Shown here piece by piece: positions 37,204 to 46,398 of a stretch of 64,000 nt of DNA (the first letter of the stretch is position 1; each line of letters starts with the position of its first letter). The stretch is from Sulfidibacter corallicola (GTDB lineage Bacteria > Acidobacteriota > Holophagae > Acanthopleuribacterales > Acanthopleuribacteraceae), in NCBI RefSeq assembly GCF_017498545.1, contig NZ_CP071793.1, forward strand, positions 6,151,001 to 6,215,000, in the 5' to 3' direction. Made by a program: the position numbers and the translations under genes. The notes beneath the pieces are model-generated. The model was not told where the DNA came from and did not search any database. It worked only from the letters and a program-made list of their open reading frames with translations.

Positions 37204-37797
37204 TTGTCTTGGGATCTTCTGCCTGCTGTTCTGGTTACGGCGATACTCACCAGTGCCTTCACCCTGGGTGGCGCATTTCTGGTCATTCGGTTCTGGCTTT
37301 GGAGGGTGCTCGAGCGGGAACTGGACGACCGGTTGCTCGAGGCGGAGAAGGATTTTCGTGAAGAATTAGAAAAGACCGCCGAGGAATTGATCCCCGAATT
37401 CCGCAAGGAACTTTCCGAAGGCTTCCAGGAATCGGCGGAGGAACTGCTGCCCGATTTCCGCAAGGAGGTCAGTGAAGGATTCGAGGAGGCCGCGCGCGAG
37501 TTGTTGCCCGAGTTTCGTTCGGAGTTGAAGGAGGCATTCGAAGAGAGTGCCCGGGAGTTGCTGCCCGAGTTTCGGAGCGAAGTTCAGGAAGGCTTCGAAG
37601 AAGGCGCCGCTCGAGTCCTGCCGGAATTTCGCAAGGAGGTCAAGGGCGGCTTCGAAGACGCCATGATTTCGGCGGCGGGTGGTGAGCTGGTCGATCGCAC
37701 GGCCCAGAAAGTGGCCACTCAGGGCAGCCGGTTCGTAGCGTCGGGCCTGAACCTGATTTTCGGAAAACCGGGACAACGCAAGGACGAAAGGAAATAG
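37204..37797 (+). CDS. Membrane-anchored protein with five 19-residue tandem repeats
   Basis: A 197-residue protein. I use TTG 37204 because AAGGAG stands 6 bases upstream and it places the single hydrophobic helix (LPAVLVTAILTSAFTLGGAFLVI) at the N-terminus; the longer frame adds about 60 residues of non-coding-like sequence. After a charged helix (residues ~40-58) come five consecutive 19-residue units, such as RELLPEFRSELKEAFEESA. Each has the core L-P-E/D-F-R-K/S-E and G/A-F-E/Q-E. The acidic, heptad-like pattern predicts a long helical or coiled structure outside or inside the membrane. The C-terminus has a short amphipathic segment (SRFVASGLNLIFGK). I recognise no family; similar 'DUF' scaffolds are possible. 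Confidence 0.7.
   Translation: MSWDLLPAVLVTAILTSAFTLGGAFLVIRFWLWRVLERELDDRLLEAEKDFREELEKTAEELIPEFRKELSEGFQESAEELLPDFRKEVSEGFEEAARELLPEFRSELKEAFEESARELLPEFRSEVQEGFEEGAARVLPEFRKEVKGGFEDAMISAAGGELVDRTAQKVATQGSRFVASGLNLIFGKPGQRKDERK
37381..37665 (+). repeat. Five tandem 57-bp coding repeats
   Basis: Five in-frame 57-base units encode the 19-residue repeats. The first four are more alike than the last, which has lost the starting Glu/Arg-Glu-Leu. Confidence 0.85.
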
Positions 37798-38452
37798 GAG
37801 AATCGCACCGGATCTGGAAGAAAACGTTGGGACCGACGGAGCGCCCTCGGGTCGCCAGCCTGGAGCCCATCCAGCCGGGTCGTTTGGAATGTCGCCATGT
37901 TGCCGTTCCTGGATGGGCGTCGGCCCGAATGACGAGGTCTGTAGCCGGGATGGACACCTAGCCCCAAAGAAGACTACCGAACGGATATGAATTGAGTAAA
38001 AAAGTTCTGTCGTAATCGGGTTTGGTAAAATTTGATAAGATGTTTTTGCGGTTACGCCTAATTTTGTTATAATTTTTTCAAGATGAAGGGCGAATGCTTA
38101 GGTTGCCTTCCCGCCTCGTAAGCGGCGGTGCGGCGCCTGATCGCTCATTCGACTGCTGTTGTTGTCCTTAGTCGGCCTTGGCGGTGTTCGGAACTCCCGA
38201 GCATCCCATTGAAAACCGTGGCAATCCACTGGGGAAGCGGGTAAAAATAGGGCTTTCATTCGGCGGGGTCGCATGTGTCGTGCTCTCAGGAGCGGGCACA
38301 GGGCGACCGGGTTTCCGATGAGGCCGACCGGCACTCCCCCAAGCCGCGAAGCACCACGGTTCCGATTCGCTGATGGATCGGAAGCGACTCGGTCCGGAAG
38401 CGTGCGACCCCTGAGAAATGACTCATTTCAAGAGATGCTCCAGGAGGCTCCC
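37798..38452. other. Gene-less stretch holding the tyrS promoter and long leader
   Basis: There are 655 bases. An AT-rich island (about 37985-38090) contains the promoter at 38046-38073. It is followed by about 375 bases of GC-rich leader in which I find no terminator, T-box specifier or riboswitch consensus. Confidence 0.5.
38046..38073 (+). promoter_or_regulatory. Sigma-70 promoter upstream of tyrS
   Basis: TTGCGG (38046-38051), a 16-base spacer and a perfect TATAAT (38068-38073). Confidence 0.65.
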
Positions 38453-39733
38453 ATGAAGGCAAGCGTGCTCGAAGAATTTGAATGGCGTGGTCTGGTATAC
38501 GACAAAACCGAAGGCCTGGGCCAATGGTTGGCCGAGGAGAAGGTTTCCGCATATATCGGCTTCGATCCCACCGCGGATTCTCTGCACGTGGGTAGCCTGT
38601 TGCCCATCATGGGCCTGGTCCGCTTACAGCAGTACGGGCACCGTCCCATCGCCCTGGTGGGCGGGGGCACGGGCATGATCGGCGATCCCAGTGGCAAATC
38701 GAAAGAGCGCAATCTTTTGGACGAGGAACAACTGGCCAAGAACGTGGAAGGCATCCGCAACCAATTGGCCAAGTTCCTGGATTTCGAAACCAAGGAAAAC
38801 CCCGCCAAGCTGGTGAACAACTACGATTGGCTGGGCAAAATGAATTTCATCGAGTTTTTGCGCGATGTGGGCAAGAACTTCACGGTCAATTACATGATGG
38901 CCAAAGAATCGGTCAAGCGCCGCATCAACAGCGAGGAGGGCATCTCCTACACCGAATTCACCTACATGATGTTGCAGGCCTACGACTTCTACAAGCTCAG
39001 CCAGAGCGAGGACTGCTACCTGCAGATGGGTGGAAGCGATCAGTGGGGCAACATCACCGCGGGCATCGACTACATTCGCCGCCAAGGCGGCAAGAAAGCC
39101 CACGGGCTGGTGTTCCCGCTGGTGACCAACAGTTCGGGAGCCAAATTCGGAAAGTCCGAAGAGGGCAACATCTGGCTGGATCCCGAAAAGACCTCGCCCT
39201 ACCGGTTCTACCAGTTCTGGTTGAACTCGTCGGATTCGGATGTCTTGGGGTACTTGAAGAACTTCACGATGCTGGATCAGGACCAGATTGCCGAGCTCGG
39301 CCATCGATTGGAGACCGATCCCGCCTCCCGCGCAGCTCAAAAACGGCTCGCCGAGGAAATCACACGGACGGTTCACGGACAGGAAGAGCTGGACAAGGTT
39401 CAGCGTGCCTCGAAAGTGATGTTCGGCGGCAGTGTGGAGGGCCTGACGGCCGCCGACATTTCCGCGATTATTCGCGAAATGCCGGCCACTGATCTTGCGC
39501 GTGAAAATTTCGAGGGTGAAGGTTTTTGGGTTCCTGAATTATTGGTAAGCTGTGGTGTGACCAAATCGAAAGGGGAAGCGCGCCGCCTGGTGACGAGCGG
39601 TGCGGTGTACGTCAACAATCAACGCGTTGCCGATGCCAACCACAAAATCGTTTTGGATCAGGCCATCGACGGCCGGTTTTTGGTGCTGCGCAAGGGCAAG
39701 AAAAATTACCACCTCGTCAAGATTTTGTCTTGA
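38453..39733 (+). CDS. tyrS: Tyrosyl-tRNA synthetase
   Basis: A 426-residue class I aminoacyl-tRNA synthetase that charges tRNA-Tyr. The AYIGFDPTADSLHVGSLLP segment includes the HIGH-equivalent HVGS. KFGKSEEGNIW is the KMSKS-equivalent, and QMGGSDQWGNI with YTEFTYMMLQAYDF forms the tyrosine pocket. An S4 RNA-binding domain covers about residues 350-426. ATG 38453 follows AGGAGG (38442-38447); the in-frame ATG at 38435 is less likely. The next gene starts 60 bases later and may be co-transcribed. Confidence 0.95.
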   Translation: MKASVLEEFEWRGLVYDKTEGLGQWLAEEKVSAYIGFDPTADSLHVGSLLPIMGLVRLQQYGHRPIALVGGGTGMIGDPSGKSKERNLLDEEQLAKNVEGIRNQLAKFLDFETKENPAKLVNNYDWLGKMNFIEFLRDVGKNFTVNYMMAKESVKRRINSEEGISYTEFTYMMLQAYDFYKLSQSEDCYLQMGGSDQWGNITAGIDYIRRQGGKKAHGLVFPLVTNSSGAKFGKSEEGNIWLDPEKTSPYRFYQFWLNSSDSDVLGYLKNFTMLDQDQIAELGHRLETDPASRAAQKRLAEEITRTVHGQEELDKVQRASKVMFGGSVEGLTAADISAIIREMPATDLARENFEGEGFWVPELLVSCGVTKSKGEARRLVTSGAVYVNNQRVADANHKIVLDQAIDGRFLVLRKGKKNYHLVKILS

Positions 39734-39793
39734 CGCATCTTGTTTGCCGCGGCCAGGGGAACCTGGCCGCCCAAATGCACAAGGGGGAGTGCT

Positions 39794-41179
39794 TTGACTC
39801 AAGAGAAACAATACCGCGGTATTTTGCCGGAACCCACACCGGAAAACGGTTTTCAGGCGTCGGGCGGTCTTAGTGTCAGTTTCCTGTTGGGTACGGACGT
39901 TCACATCGGTGAACCCGAAACCTGCGAACAACGCGTGGCCATCACGCCCGAGCAGATGGGTCTGCTGAAACGTTGGTTGAACGAGCTCGGTATCGAAGGG
40001 CGGTTCTACGTGGTTTCCGGTGCCGGAAACGGCGCCGGTTTTTCGGATGGAATGTACGTCGAGGTCGGTGCGGAAATCGTCGAGGAAGAGGATTTGCCGC
40101 GATTGGAGCGGCTCCCGGACGTGGTGCACGCGCTCAAGGAATCCACGGCGTACGAGGCCACGATTCCCGGCGCCTTCATCCGTATCGGCGCCCTGCATTC
40201 CGGTGATTTCACGCCGGATAGCGGCTTGGCCGAGTTCATTGCGGGCGGTAGTTTCTGCGGCGTCTTCGACGGTTCGGCGGTGGGCGGTTTCGCCTATCGG
40301 TGCGAGACCGATGTCAAGCCCAAGTATCCCGTTCCCCTGCGCTCCAGCATGTCGGTATACGCGGGAAAGTTGGCGGGCCTCGACGTCAGCGAGCACCTGG
40401 ATGTCGACGAAAAGGTGGTGATTTCGGGCGGCGGCATCGCCGGCACCAGCGCGGTCAGCGTGTTGCTGGAAGAGAAGAACTTGGAGCGCATTCGCGAAAT
40501 CCTGATTTTGGAAAAGTCTCCCCTGCGTTGCGAACAGTTGCGCGAGCAGTACGCCGAATACCCGAAGGTCCGCATCAAACAGAGCGGCAACGTGGCGGAT
40601 GAAGATTTGCAGGGCGCCAAGGGTTTCATTTTGACCATCTTCCTGCAGGGAAGCGGCGCCACACCCAAGGTCGCGCGCGTCGAACAGATGCGCCTGATGC
40701 GCGAAGGCGCGGCCATCGTCGATGTGGCCATCGATGAAGGCGGCGGCATTCGCATTCCCAAAGACGACGAAGTGGATTCGGTGACCGGTGGACGACCTCG
40801 CATCACCGCGGCCGACGTGCGCGGCGAGATTCAGGCGCTGGGCAAAAACCTCGCCTATACCGCCGACAACCACATGCCCCGTCGCCAACCCAAGTTGGCA
40901 TCGGTCGAGCACGGCGAAACCGCATTGATGTATCTCGCCACGCTGATGTACCTGTGCGCTTTGAAGGGGTCGCCGGAAGCCGCCCTGAAGTTCATTATGG
41001 ATCAGGACTACATGGAGCATCCCAAGACGATCATGTCGGCCTTGGTTCTGGACCTCAAGCACGGCATGGCCTTCGCCCGTCAGGACAATGTCATGGTGTT
41101 GTACCGTCACGTGCTCAAGAAGTCCGACGAAATTCGGCTGTTTCTCAAGGAACGCGGCGTTCAGGGCGTGTTCGCCTGA
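39794..41179 (+). CDS. Alanine dehydrogenase / PNT superfamily protein
   Basis: A 461-residue protein of the alanine dehydrogenase and pyridine-nucleotide-transhydrogenase fold. The N-domain begins with EQRVAITPEQMGLLKRW. The Rossmann domain has VVISGGGIAGTSAVSVLL (GGGxxGxxA), then AIVDVAIDEGGG and TADNHMPRRQP, equivalent to the 'DNxP' loop of alanine dehydrogenases. TTG 39794 is the chosen start because AGGGGGAG stands 5 bases before it. About 80-90 extra residues compared with standard Ald make the exact substrate unclear. Saccharopine dehydrogenase (LYS1-type) belongs to the same superfamily. Given the AAA lysine operon elsewhere in the window, that role is conceivable but I see no specific support. 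It follows tyrS on the same strand. Confidence 0.7.
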   Translation: MTQEKQYRGILPEPTPENGFQASGGLSVSFLLGTDVHIGEPETCEQRVAITPEQMGLLKRWLNELGIEGRFYVVSGAGNGAGFSDGMYVEVGAEIVEEEDLPRLERLPDVVHALKESTAYEATIPGAFIRIGALHSGDFTPDSGLAEFIAGGSFCGVFDGSAVGGFAYRCETDVKPKYPVPLRSSMSVYAGKLAGLDVSEHLDVDEKVVISGGGIAGTSAVSVLLEEKNLERIREILILEKSPLRCEQLREQYAEYPKVRIKQSGNVADEDLQGAKGFILTIFLQGSGATPKVARVEQMRLMREGAAIVDVAIDEGGGIRIPKDDEVDSVTGGRPRITAADVRGEIQALGKNLAYTADNHMPRRQPKLASVEHGETALMYLATLMYLCALKGSPEAALKFIMDQDYMEHPKTIMSALVLDLKHGMAFARQDNVMVLYRHVLKKSDEIRLFLKERGVQGVFA

Positions 41180-41350
41180 ACCTCCCGGGGCCGGGTGTTC
41201 GCGATCGAGAGAACGCCCGGTCGATCCTGCGGCAGGTCTCTTTCTCCACTCTCGGGATTTCCACTGAAAGGGTGCGGTGACGAATACCGGTCGCGCGCCC
41301 GCCACCACGGGACCGACGGCGTCGTTTCACGCCGTCGCTATCGACCCGGA

Positions 41351-41746
41351 TCAGTGGGCGCGACTGTCCATCTTTTCCTTCTGGTCGAAAAATTTTTTCA
41401 AGGGTTTCAGGTGACGGGCCTCCATGTACTGCGTCGCGGCCGGCGGCAGGATCCGGGTGGCCTCGGTGACCAGGCCCGAGCGAACCAGGCCACCGAGGCC
41501 GGCCAGATCGTATTCGATACCCTGACAGATGGGGTGATCGACCTTCCAACCGGTGTCCGGATAGCCTTCTAGATCCTGATTTCCGTTCTCGTTGGAGAGG
41601 ATCTGGCAGTTCAACGACTGACCCTTGTCCATAAAGAATTGGTTTTTGCAGCTATTGCAGGTGGTCTTCAGTTTGCCCAAGGGGACTTTGGCCAGGGCAA
41701 TCGTCGATGTTTTCCCGCATTCGGGGCATTTGATCTCCAAATTCAT
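41351..41746 (-). CDS. Small protein with N-terminal MJ0042-type zinc ribbon
   Basis: A 131-residue protein. Residues 1-35 hold CPECG then TTCNSC, a two-knuckle zinc ribbon with the MJ0042 spacing. The rest (about 45-131) is a compact, slightly hydrophobic domain with no family I recognise. ATG 41746 has GGAG 6 bases upstream; the longer frame adds an unlikely leader. In delta-proteobacteria and acidobacteria such ribbons often head regulatory or envelope proteins. It is not LysW: the acidic C-terminal Glu tail of that carrier is absent. Confidence 0.7.
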   Translation of the reverse strand: MNLEIKCPECGKTSTIALAKVPLGKLKTTCNSCKNQFFMDKGQSLNCQILSNENGNQDLEGYPDTGWKVDHPICQGIEYDLAGLGGLVRSGLVTEATRILPPAATQYMEARHLKPLKKFFDQKEKMDSRAH

Positions 41747-42382
41747 CGCACGCTCCAATTTGCCAATCGGCGGCATGTGTGGGGTTGACGTCGACTCCGG
41801 TCGCGAGTGGTGAATGCTTGGAAAGCAGGTTCGGCGGAAGTGGGATGGGAGTTGACGCGTACCCATCCAGATACAGCGGTTTTTTGCAACGGTTCCTCGG
41901 AACCGGCAAGTTCTCCCTGCAGATTGGTACCGGTAATCAGGTGTCAGCTAATTATCTGTGGACAAGAATCTTGCCGAGAACTGAAGCCTGAGACCGGGTA
42001 CCGTGCCCATCCAGCCGAACTGCCATGGGTGTTGTCACCATTTCGTTTCTGGACGGACACTAACTATGCTATCGGTTGGAATGAGCCTCACTTGAAGAGT
42101 CACGGGTGATCCGCCGGCGCGGGATGCGGCCCTTTTCTTCGACGGTTCGTGGCTGTTCGAGCCAACTCGTTTATTTTCACTTCGCGATGCCGGTCCGAAA
42201 GTCTCGGAGGCACCGACTCAGGTTAGAATGGGTTCATGTCGAAGCCATCGATGAGGTAGGGTCCGGGCCAGGATTCGTCGCGGTGTTCGGATCGCCCCGG
42301 CGCGCGTGCCCGGTAGCCCCCGATCGCGGTCGACGGGCTCTTTGGATATTCGAAACCAACCTCCAAGCCAGGACGGGCTCGT
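41747..42382. other. Gene-less divergent stretch
   Basis: There are 636 bases between the zinc-ribbon gene and the acylase-like gene. A small palindrome GGTTCC-TC-GGAACC lies near 41881-41894. No promoter or RNA was recognised with confidence. Confidence 0.4.
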
Positions 42383-44401
42383 ATGTTGAAAAAACTGTTG
42401 ATGTTTTTGTTCCTGTTGCTCGTTTTGGGGGGAATCGGCTTCGCCGTGTGGTTTTTTTTGATCGACGGCAATGTCGATGACCTGCTCGGTCCTTCGTTCC
42501 CCAAGCAGGCCAAGGGATTGAGCCGGCCCGGAGAGATCGCGATGCACGGCAACGGCATGGCCTCCCTGTCCGCTCAGTCCGAGCGGGATCTGCTCTTTCT
42601 GCAGGGGTTGTTGCACGCCCATCACGCTTCGGGCCGCCTCCAAGCGTTGCGCGATCTGTTTCAGGGACATCCCGCCGCGGACTTGCCATCGGAGCTGGCC
42701 GAACTGGCTCCGTTGTTCTACTACCTGGATCTACACGACCTGGGTGAGCGCTGCCGCGAGCTGTATCCGCCCTATCTGCAGGTACTGCTCCAATCCTACG
42801 CGGACGGGCTGACTGCCGGAATGGGCAAGGGTCAAGCCTGGACGGTGGCCGACGTGCTCATGGTCCATCGCGGTTACGCGTTTTTGTTCGGCCGCAACTG
42901 GGTCAAGGATTGGGGCGCCCGCAACCTGGCCTCGGCATTCGGCATCGAACGGGCCGCCCAGGTCTTCGACTATCCGGTCCCGACTTCCCCGGCCGACGAG
43001 ATGGTCTTCGCCGCCGAAGTCGAGGGCCTGTTTCGCCGACCCTGGATCGAGCTGGTCCGCGTGGCCGGAGAGGGGGGCGTCATGGCGCAACAGGTGCGTG
43101 GCCACCCTTATCTGCGTTTTCTTCCCTTGCCGACCCAGTTGGAAATACCCGAACGGCTGTATGCGGAAGGTTTGAGTCTCGTCGGCGTGCCCTTTCTCTG
43201 GTCCGGCAGGACCGAGACCGTCAATTTCGTCGTGCAACCCGTGCTGGCCGACGACGAGTACTTTTACCAGTTCGACCCGGCCTCGTTGCTGGGCCGCGAG
43301 GACTTGTTCATCGTGAACCGGGATGCGCCGGGACGGGAACGCTATGAGGAGGCGCCCCGTTACTCATGGTTCGGGCGTCGCGTGACGCCCCTGGTCTCTA
43401 CGAGTTCGGGGCGGGAAGTCTTTTACGACTGGGATGGATTTCGTCCCAGCATGGATCTGGCCGCCTTCTACCACCTGCTGCACGCCGCCAATGTGGACGA
43501 AGCGGTGACGGCCTTTCAGTATCATCAAATGCCAGCCGTGACCCTGAGTCTTGGCAATGCGGGTGGACGCTGGTTTCACCGTCGTTACCTGCCTGAGCCT
43601 CCCGGTCGGGCCTGGTTCCCACCGGCTGCCCAGCCACGGGTGTTCGATCGTGCTTACGTCGAGCCGAGTCCCCCGTTTCGGAGTGTTCTAGGGCTTGATT
43701 TTTCCTCGTCGGCCGAGCAGGCCACATGGGCTGATCTGGCTCGTGGCAACGGTTGGCGACAGGCCTCCGAACTGGATCGGCAACTCACCGAGCTACTGCT
43801 CTTCAACCTGGACGGCTCGCTGCGCAATCGATTGGGAACCGAGCGAACGGAACGCGCGGTCACCCTCCTGCGGGGTGACCAGGACCCCGTTCGCGCCTAT
43901 TTCCTTCAGGCGATCTGGGACGAGGGCCGTCAGGCGCTGGGTGGACAGGTGTTCGAAGAAGGGGCTTCGGCGTTCGTCACGGCCATGGACCTGGAATTGT
44001 CTCGGCTGATATTGGAAGCGCTGCAGCGTCGAGGTGGCGAGGGCATTCTCACCCAGGCCGGGGTACGGGGCCAGAACGAATTTCTGTTCCAGGTATTGCG
44101 CCGCGCCTTGGCCCGTTTGGACAAGGCCGATGACAGTGGGTCTTTCACGTATCGCGACCCGTCGGGCAAAGAATTGACCTCCGCCCGCGTATGGCCGGCA
44201 GGTGTCCCGGCGGTGACCGCCCCGGCCGTAACCGCCGGTGGAGATCGAGTGATTCAAGTGTCCTTCTCGACCCTCGTGCTGGCCGATCCCTTGTTCATGT
44301 GGCGGTATCCGGCACTCGAAAAGAACGAATTGGGTTCCCCTCAAAAAGTGTTTTTCAGTCCGGCCGAGGCCCGCACCTGGACGATTCGGCCCGCAAAATA
44401 G
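42383..44401 (+). CDS. Penicillin-acylase-like (S45/Ntn) protein, probably without catalytic serine
   Basis: A 672-residue protein with an N-terminal membrane anchor (LLMFLFLLLVLGGIGFAVWFF). The order of motifs follows penicillin acylase family proteins: a G-x-x-HA-x-x-R-like segment (LLFLQGLLHAHHASGRLQ), GQAWTVADVLMVHRGYAFL, LSLVGVPFLWSGRTETVNFVV and DGFRPSMDLAAFYHLLHAANVDEAVTAFQYHQMPAVTLSLGNAGG in part (the 'F-x-P-x-x-N' segment). In active enzymes a Gly-Ser-Asn-x-W motif begins the beta chain after autocatalytic cleavage. The corresponding stretch here reads AGEGGVMAQQ, with no serine. If this alignment is right, the protein neither matures nor hydrolyses amides. The placement is from memory of the family. 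Confidence 0.5.
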   Translation: MLKKLLMFLFLLLVLGGIGFAVWFFLIDGNVDDLLGPSFPKQAKGLSRPGEIAMHGNGMASLSAQSERDLLFLQGLLHAHHASGRLQALRDLFQGHPAADLPSELAELAPLFYYLDLHDLGERCRELYPPYLQVLLQSYADGLTAGMGKGQAWTVADVLMVHRGYAFLFGRNWVKDWGARNLASAFGIERAAQVFDYPVPTSPADEMVFAAEVEGLFRRPWIELVRVAGEGGVMAQQVRGHPYLRFLPLPTQLEIPERLYAEGLSLVGVPFLWSGRTETVNFVVQPVLADDEYFYQFDPASLLGREDLFIVNRDAPGRERYEEAPRYSWFGRRVTPLVSTSSGREVFYDWDGFRPSMDLAAFYHLLHAANVDEAVTAFQYHQMPAVTLSLGNAGGRWFHRRYLPEPPGRAWFPPAAQPRVFDRAYVEPSPPFRSVLGLDFSSSAEQATWADLARGNGWRQASELDRQLTELLLFNLDGSLRNRLGTERTERAVTLLRGDQDPVRAYFLQAIWDEGRQALGGQVFEEGASAFVTAMDLELSRLILEALQRRGGEGILTQAGVRGQNEFLFQVLRRALARLDKADDSGSFTYRDPSGKELTSARVWPAGVPAVTAPAVTAGGDRVIQVSFSTLVLADPLFMWRYPALEKNELGSPQKVFFSPAEARTWTIRPAK

Positions 44402-44661
44402 CGCCGATCGCCCTTCTCCACGGAGGTGACCCACTTCCCACCTCTCTTGCGTGGCGACCGGTGATCCGATTTACGGCAAACCATGGATGCGACGTGTCCC
44501 CGAGCGGGGATTGTGCGTATAATGTGCCTTGAATCAACGTTTATGACTTCATTTTCCTATTTCGCTTTGCGGCCGGAATCGATTCCTGCGAGGACGGTCC
44601 GCCCGGAATTGTCGTGACCGGCATCGGCCGGACGCGGTTACGGGCTTTTCTCGAGTGGCAC

Positions 44662-46143
44662 ATGGTCGACAGTATTCACAACCTCTCCAAAGAACAACTG
44701 CTGCACGTGCTCAAAACCAATCTCGCCGGTTGGAACCAGTTGCGCGCGGGCTTTCCGGATTACGTGCCCAATCTGAGCAAAGCCGATTTGAGCGGTGTCA
44801 ACCTCGCGGGTGCGGATTTGCGGCGGGTCAATTTGATTCGGGCCGACCTGAGCGGGGCCAATCTCAACAAGGCAGACCTCAGCCGCGCCAACCTGATCAG
44901 CACCCATTTGGCCGATGCCAACCTGAGCGGCGCGCTGCTCAAGGAGTCCAATCTCATGCGCGCGGTACTCGACCGTTGCAACCTGAATCGGGTCGACCTT
45001 TCCGCGGTCAATTTCGCACAGGCCTCGTTGGTGGGGGCCAATCTGATCCGCGTCAACCTGGCCAGTGCCGTGCTCACCGAAACCAACTTCACCGAAGCCA
45101 ACATGGTGCATGCCTGCCTGACCGAGGCCCAATTGGAGAAGGCGATTCTGGTCAAAGCGAACCTGATCAACGCGGACCTGGAACGCGCCAATCTCTGCGA
45201 TGCCGACTTGAGCGGAGTGACCCTCAACGAGGGAAAGTTGGCCGGCGCCAATTTGAAGCGCGTCGACCTGTCGATGGCCGATCTGAGCTGGGCCGACTTG
45301 AGCGAGGCCGACCTGGTTGGGGCCAAGCTGCGACGGGCCGACCTGACCAATGCCGATCTCAGCGGCGCTTGCCTTCAGCATGTGGATTTTACCGGGGCCA
45401 CCCTCGCCAAGAGCGATTTGAGCGAGGCCGACTTGATCGGTGCGACCCTGATCGGGGCCGATCTGGAACGAGCCCATCTCGAACGGACCCTGTTCGGCGA
45501 AACGCTTTTTGGAAATTCGCGGTTGAAACATGCCGAGCAACTGGCGACCAGCGCATTTCGCGGGCCCTGCGGTCTGGATCACCGCACGTTGATGCAGTCC
45601 TGGCCCTTGCCGGTCGCCTTCCTGCAAGGCTGTGGTCTGCCCGACAACATGATCGAAGCGCTCGCCAAACGCGATTCGGGCTACCACTCGTGCTACATCT
45701 CCTTCAGTGGCTACAGCGATCGCGATACCGAACTGGTGGAGCGGCTCCACACCGATTTGCAGGTCAAGGGCATCCGGTGTTGGCAATCGCCTTATCGCAG
45801 CCGCGATCAAAAGGACAGCGAGCGACCGGCCGAGGCGGGTTCACGGACCACCGAACGGGTCGTCATGGTGCTTTCCTCGCACAGCATGTACAGTGAATGG
45901 CTCAAGAACGAGGTGGCCTTTCTGCGCAAGCAGGAAGCCAAGGACGGAGCTCGGCGGTTGTTCCCGGTGAGCCTGGTGGATCAGCAGGAAGTCGCGGAAT
46001 GGGTATGTCCCGATCCGGAGACCGGAGTGGATCATGCGCCGGCCTTGCGGGAGCACGGCATCCTCGATTTCAGCGAATGGCGCGATTCGGACAATTATTC
46101 GTTCGCCATCGAATTACTTCGGGACAGTCTTCGTTTCATGTGA
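44662..46143 (+). CDS. Pentapeptide-repeat protein with C-terminal TIR domain
   Basis: A 493-residue fusion. Residues about 40-285 are a nearly unbroken run of pentapeptide repeats of the A(D/N)Lxx type, forming a right-handed quadrilateral beta-helix. Residues about 341-493 form a TIR domain: CYISFSGYSDRD (strand A and box 1), GIRCWQSPY, ERVVMVLSSHSMYSEWLKNEV, then ILDFSEW. Glu417 in WLKNEV is in the position of the catalytic Glu of NADase TIRs. Bacterial TIRs with NADase activity work in antiphage defence, and others serve as scaffolds. Partner genes of such systems (helicase, Argonaute, STING, CBASS) are not next to it. ATG 44662 is preferred to a GTG at 44614 that gives a non-conserved leader. 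No signal peptide, so cytoplasmic. Confidence 0.85.
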   Translation: MVDSIHNLSKEQLLHVLKTNLAGWNQLRAGFPDYVPNLSKADLSGVNLAGADLRRVNLIRADLSGANLNKADLSRANLISTHLADANLSGALLKESNLMRAVLDRCNLNRVDLSAVNFAQASLVGANLIRVNLASAVLTETNFTEANMVHACLTEAQLEKAILVKANLINADLERANLCDADLSGVTLNEGKLAGANLKRVDLSMADLSWADLSEADLVGAKLRRADLTNADLSGACLQHVDFTGATLAKSDLSEADLIGATLIGADLERAHLERTLFGETLFGNSRLKHAEQLATSAFRGPCGLDHRTLMQSWPLPVAFLQGCGLPDNMIEALAKRDSGYHSCYISFSGYSDRDTELVERLHTDLQVKGIRCWQSPYRSRDQKDSERPAEAGSRTTERVVMVLSSHSMYSEWLKNEVAFLRKQEAKDGARRLFPVSLVDQQEVAEWVCPDPETGVDHAPALREHGILDFSEWRDSDNYSFAIELLRDSLRFM

Positions 46144-46398
46144 GGAAGCTCGGGGCCGCGAGCGCGGACCGGGCGATCGGCGAGGGTGGTTCGCCGCTGA
46201 TCCTAAATGCCCGCGAACCGCGCGTCAACCCATGGGAACCCTTCGATTCCGGGTGGAAAAATCGCGGTGGGACGGTGGATATGGCGGTTTTGCCGCAGAG
46301 CCTGGGGCCGAAACCTCGTATCCATCATGTAAGATGGTTCCTTGAACTGTATCGACCGATGGTTTCGGCTCGCACCACGGCGGCTTTCCCGATTTCCC

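Noticed and set aside
38074..38452. tyrS leader considered as a T-box or attenuator
   Set aside because: No T-box consensus, no terminator with T-run and no Tyr-rich leader ORF were found. A 12-codon ORF at 38083 has no tyrosine codons.
39794..41179. PNT-like protein considered as the LYS1-type saccharopine dehydrogenase of the lysine route
   Set aside because: The recognisable motifs fit alanine dehydrogenase at least as well, and I see no LYS1-specific segment, so I leave the substrate open.
41351..41746. Zinc-ribbon protein considered as LysW, the lysine-pathway carrier
   Set aside because: LysW is about 55 residues and ends in an acidic tail with a C-terminal Glu. This protein is 131 residues with a different tail and MJ0042-type spacing.
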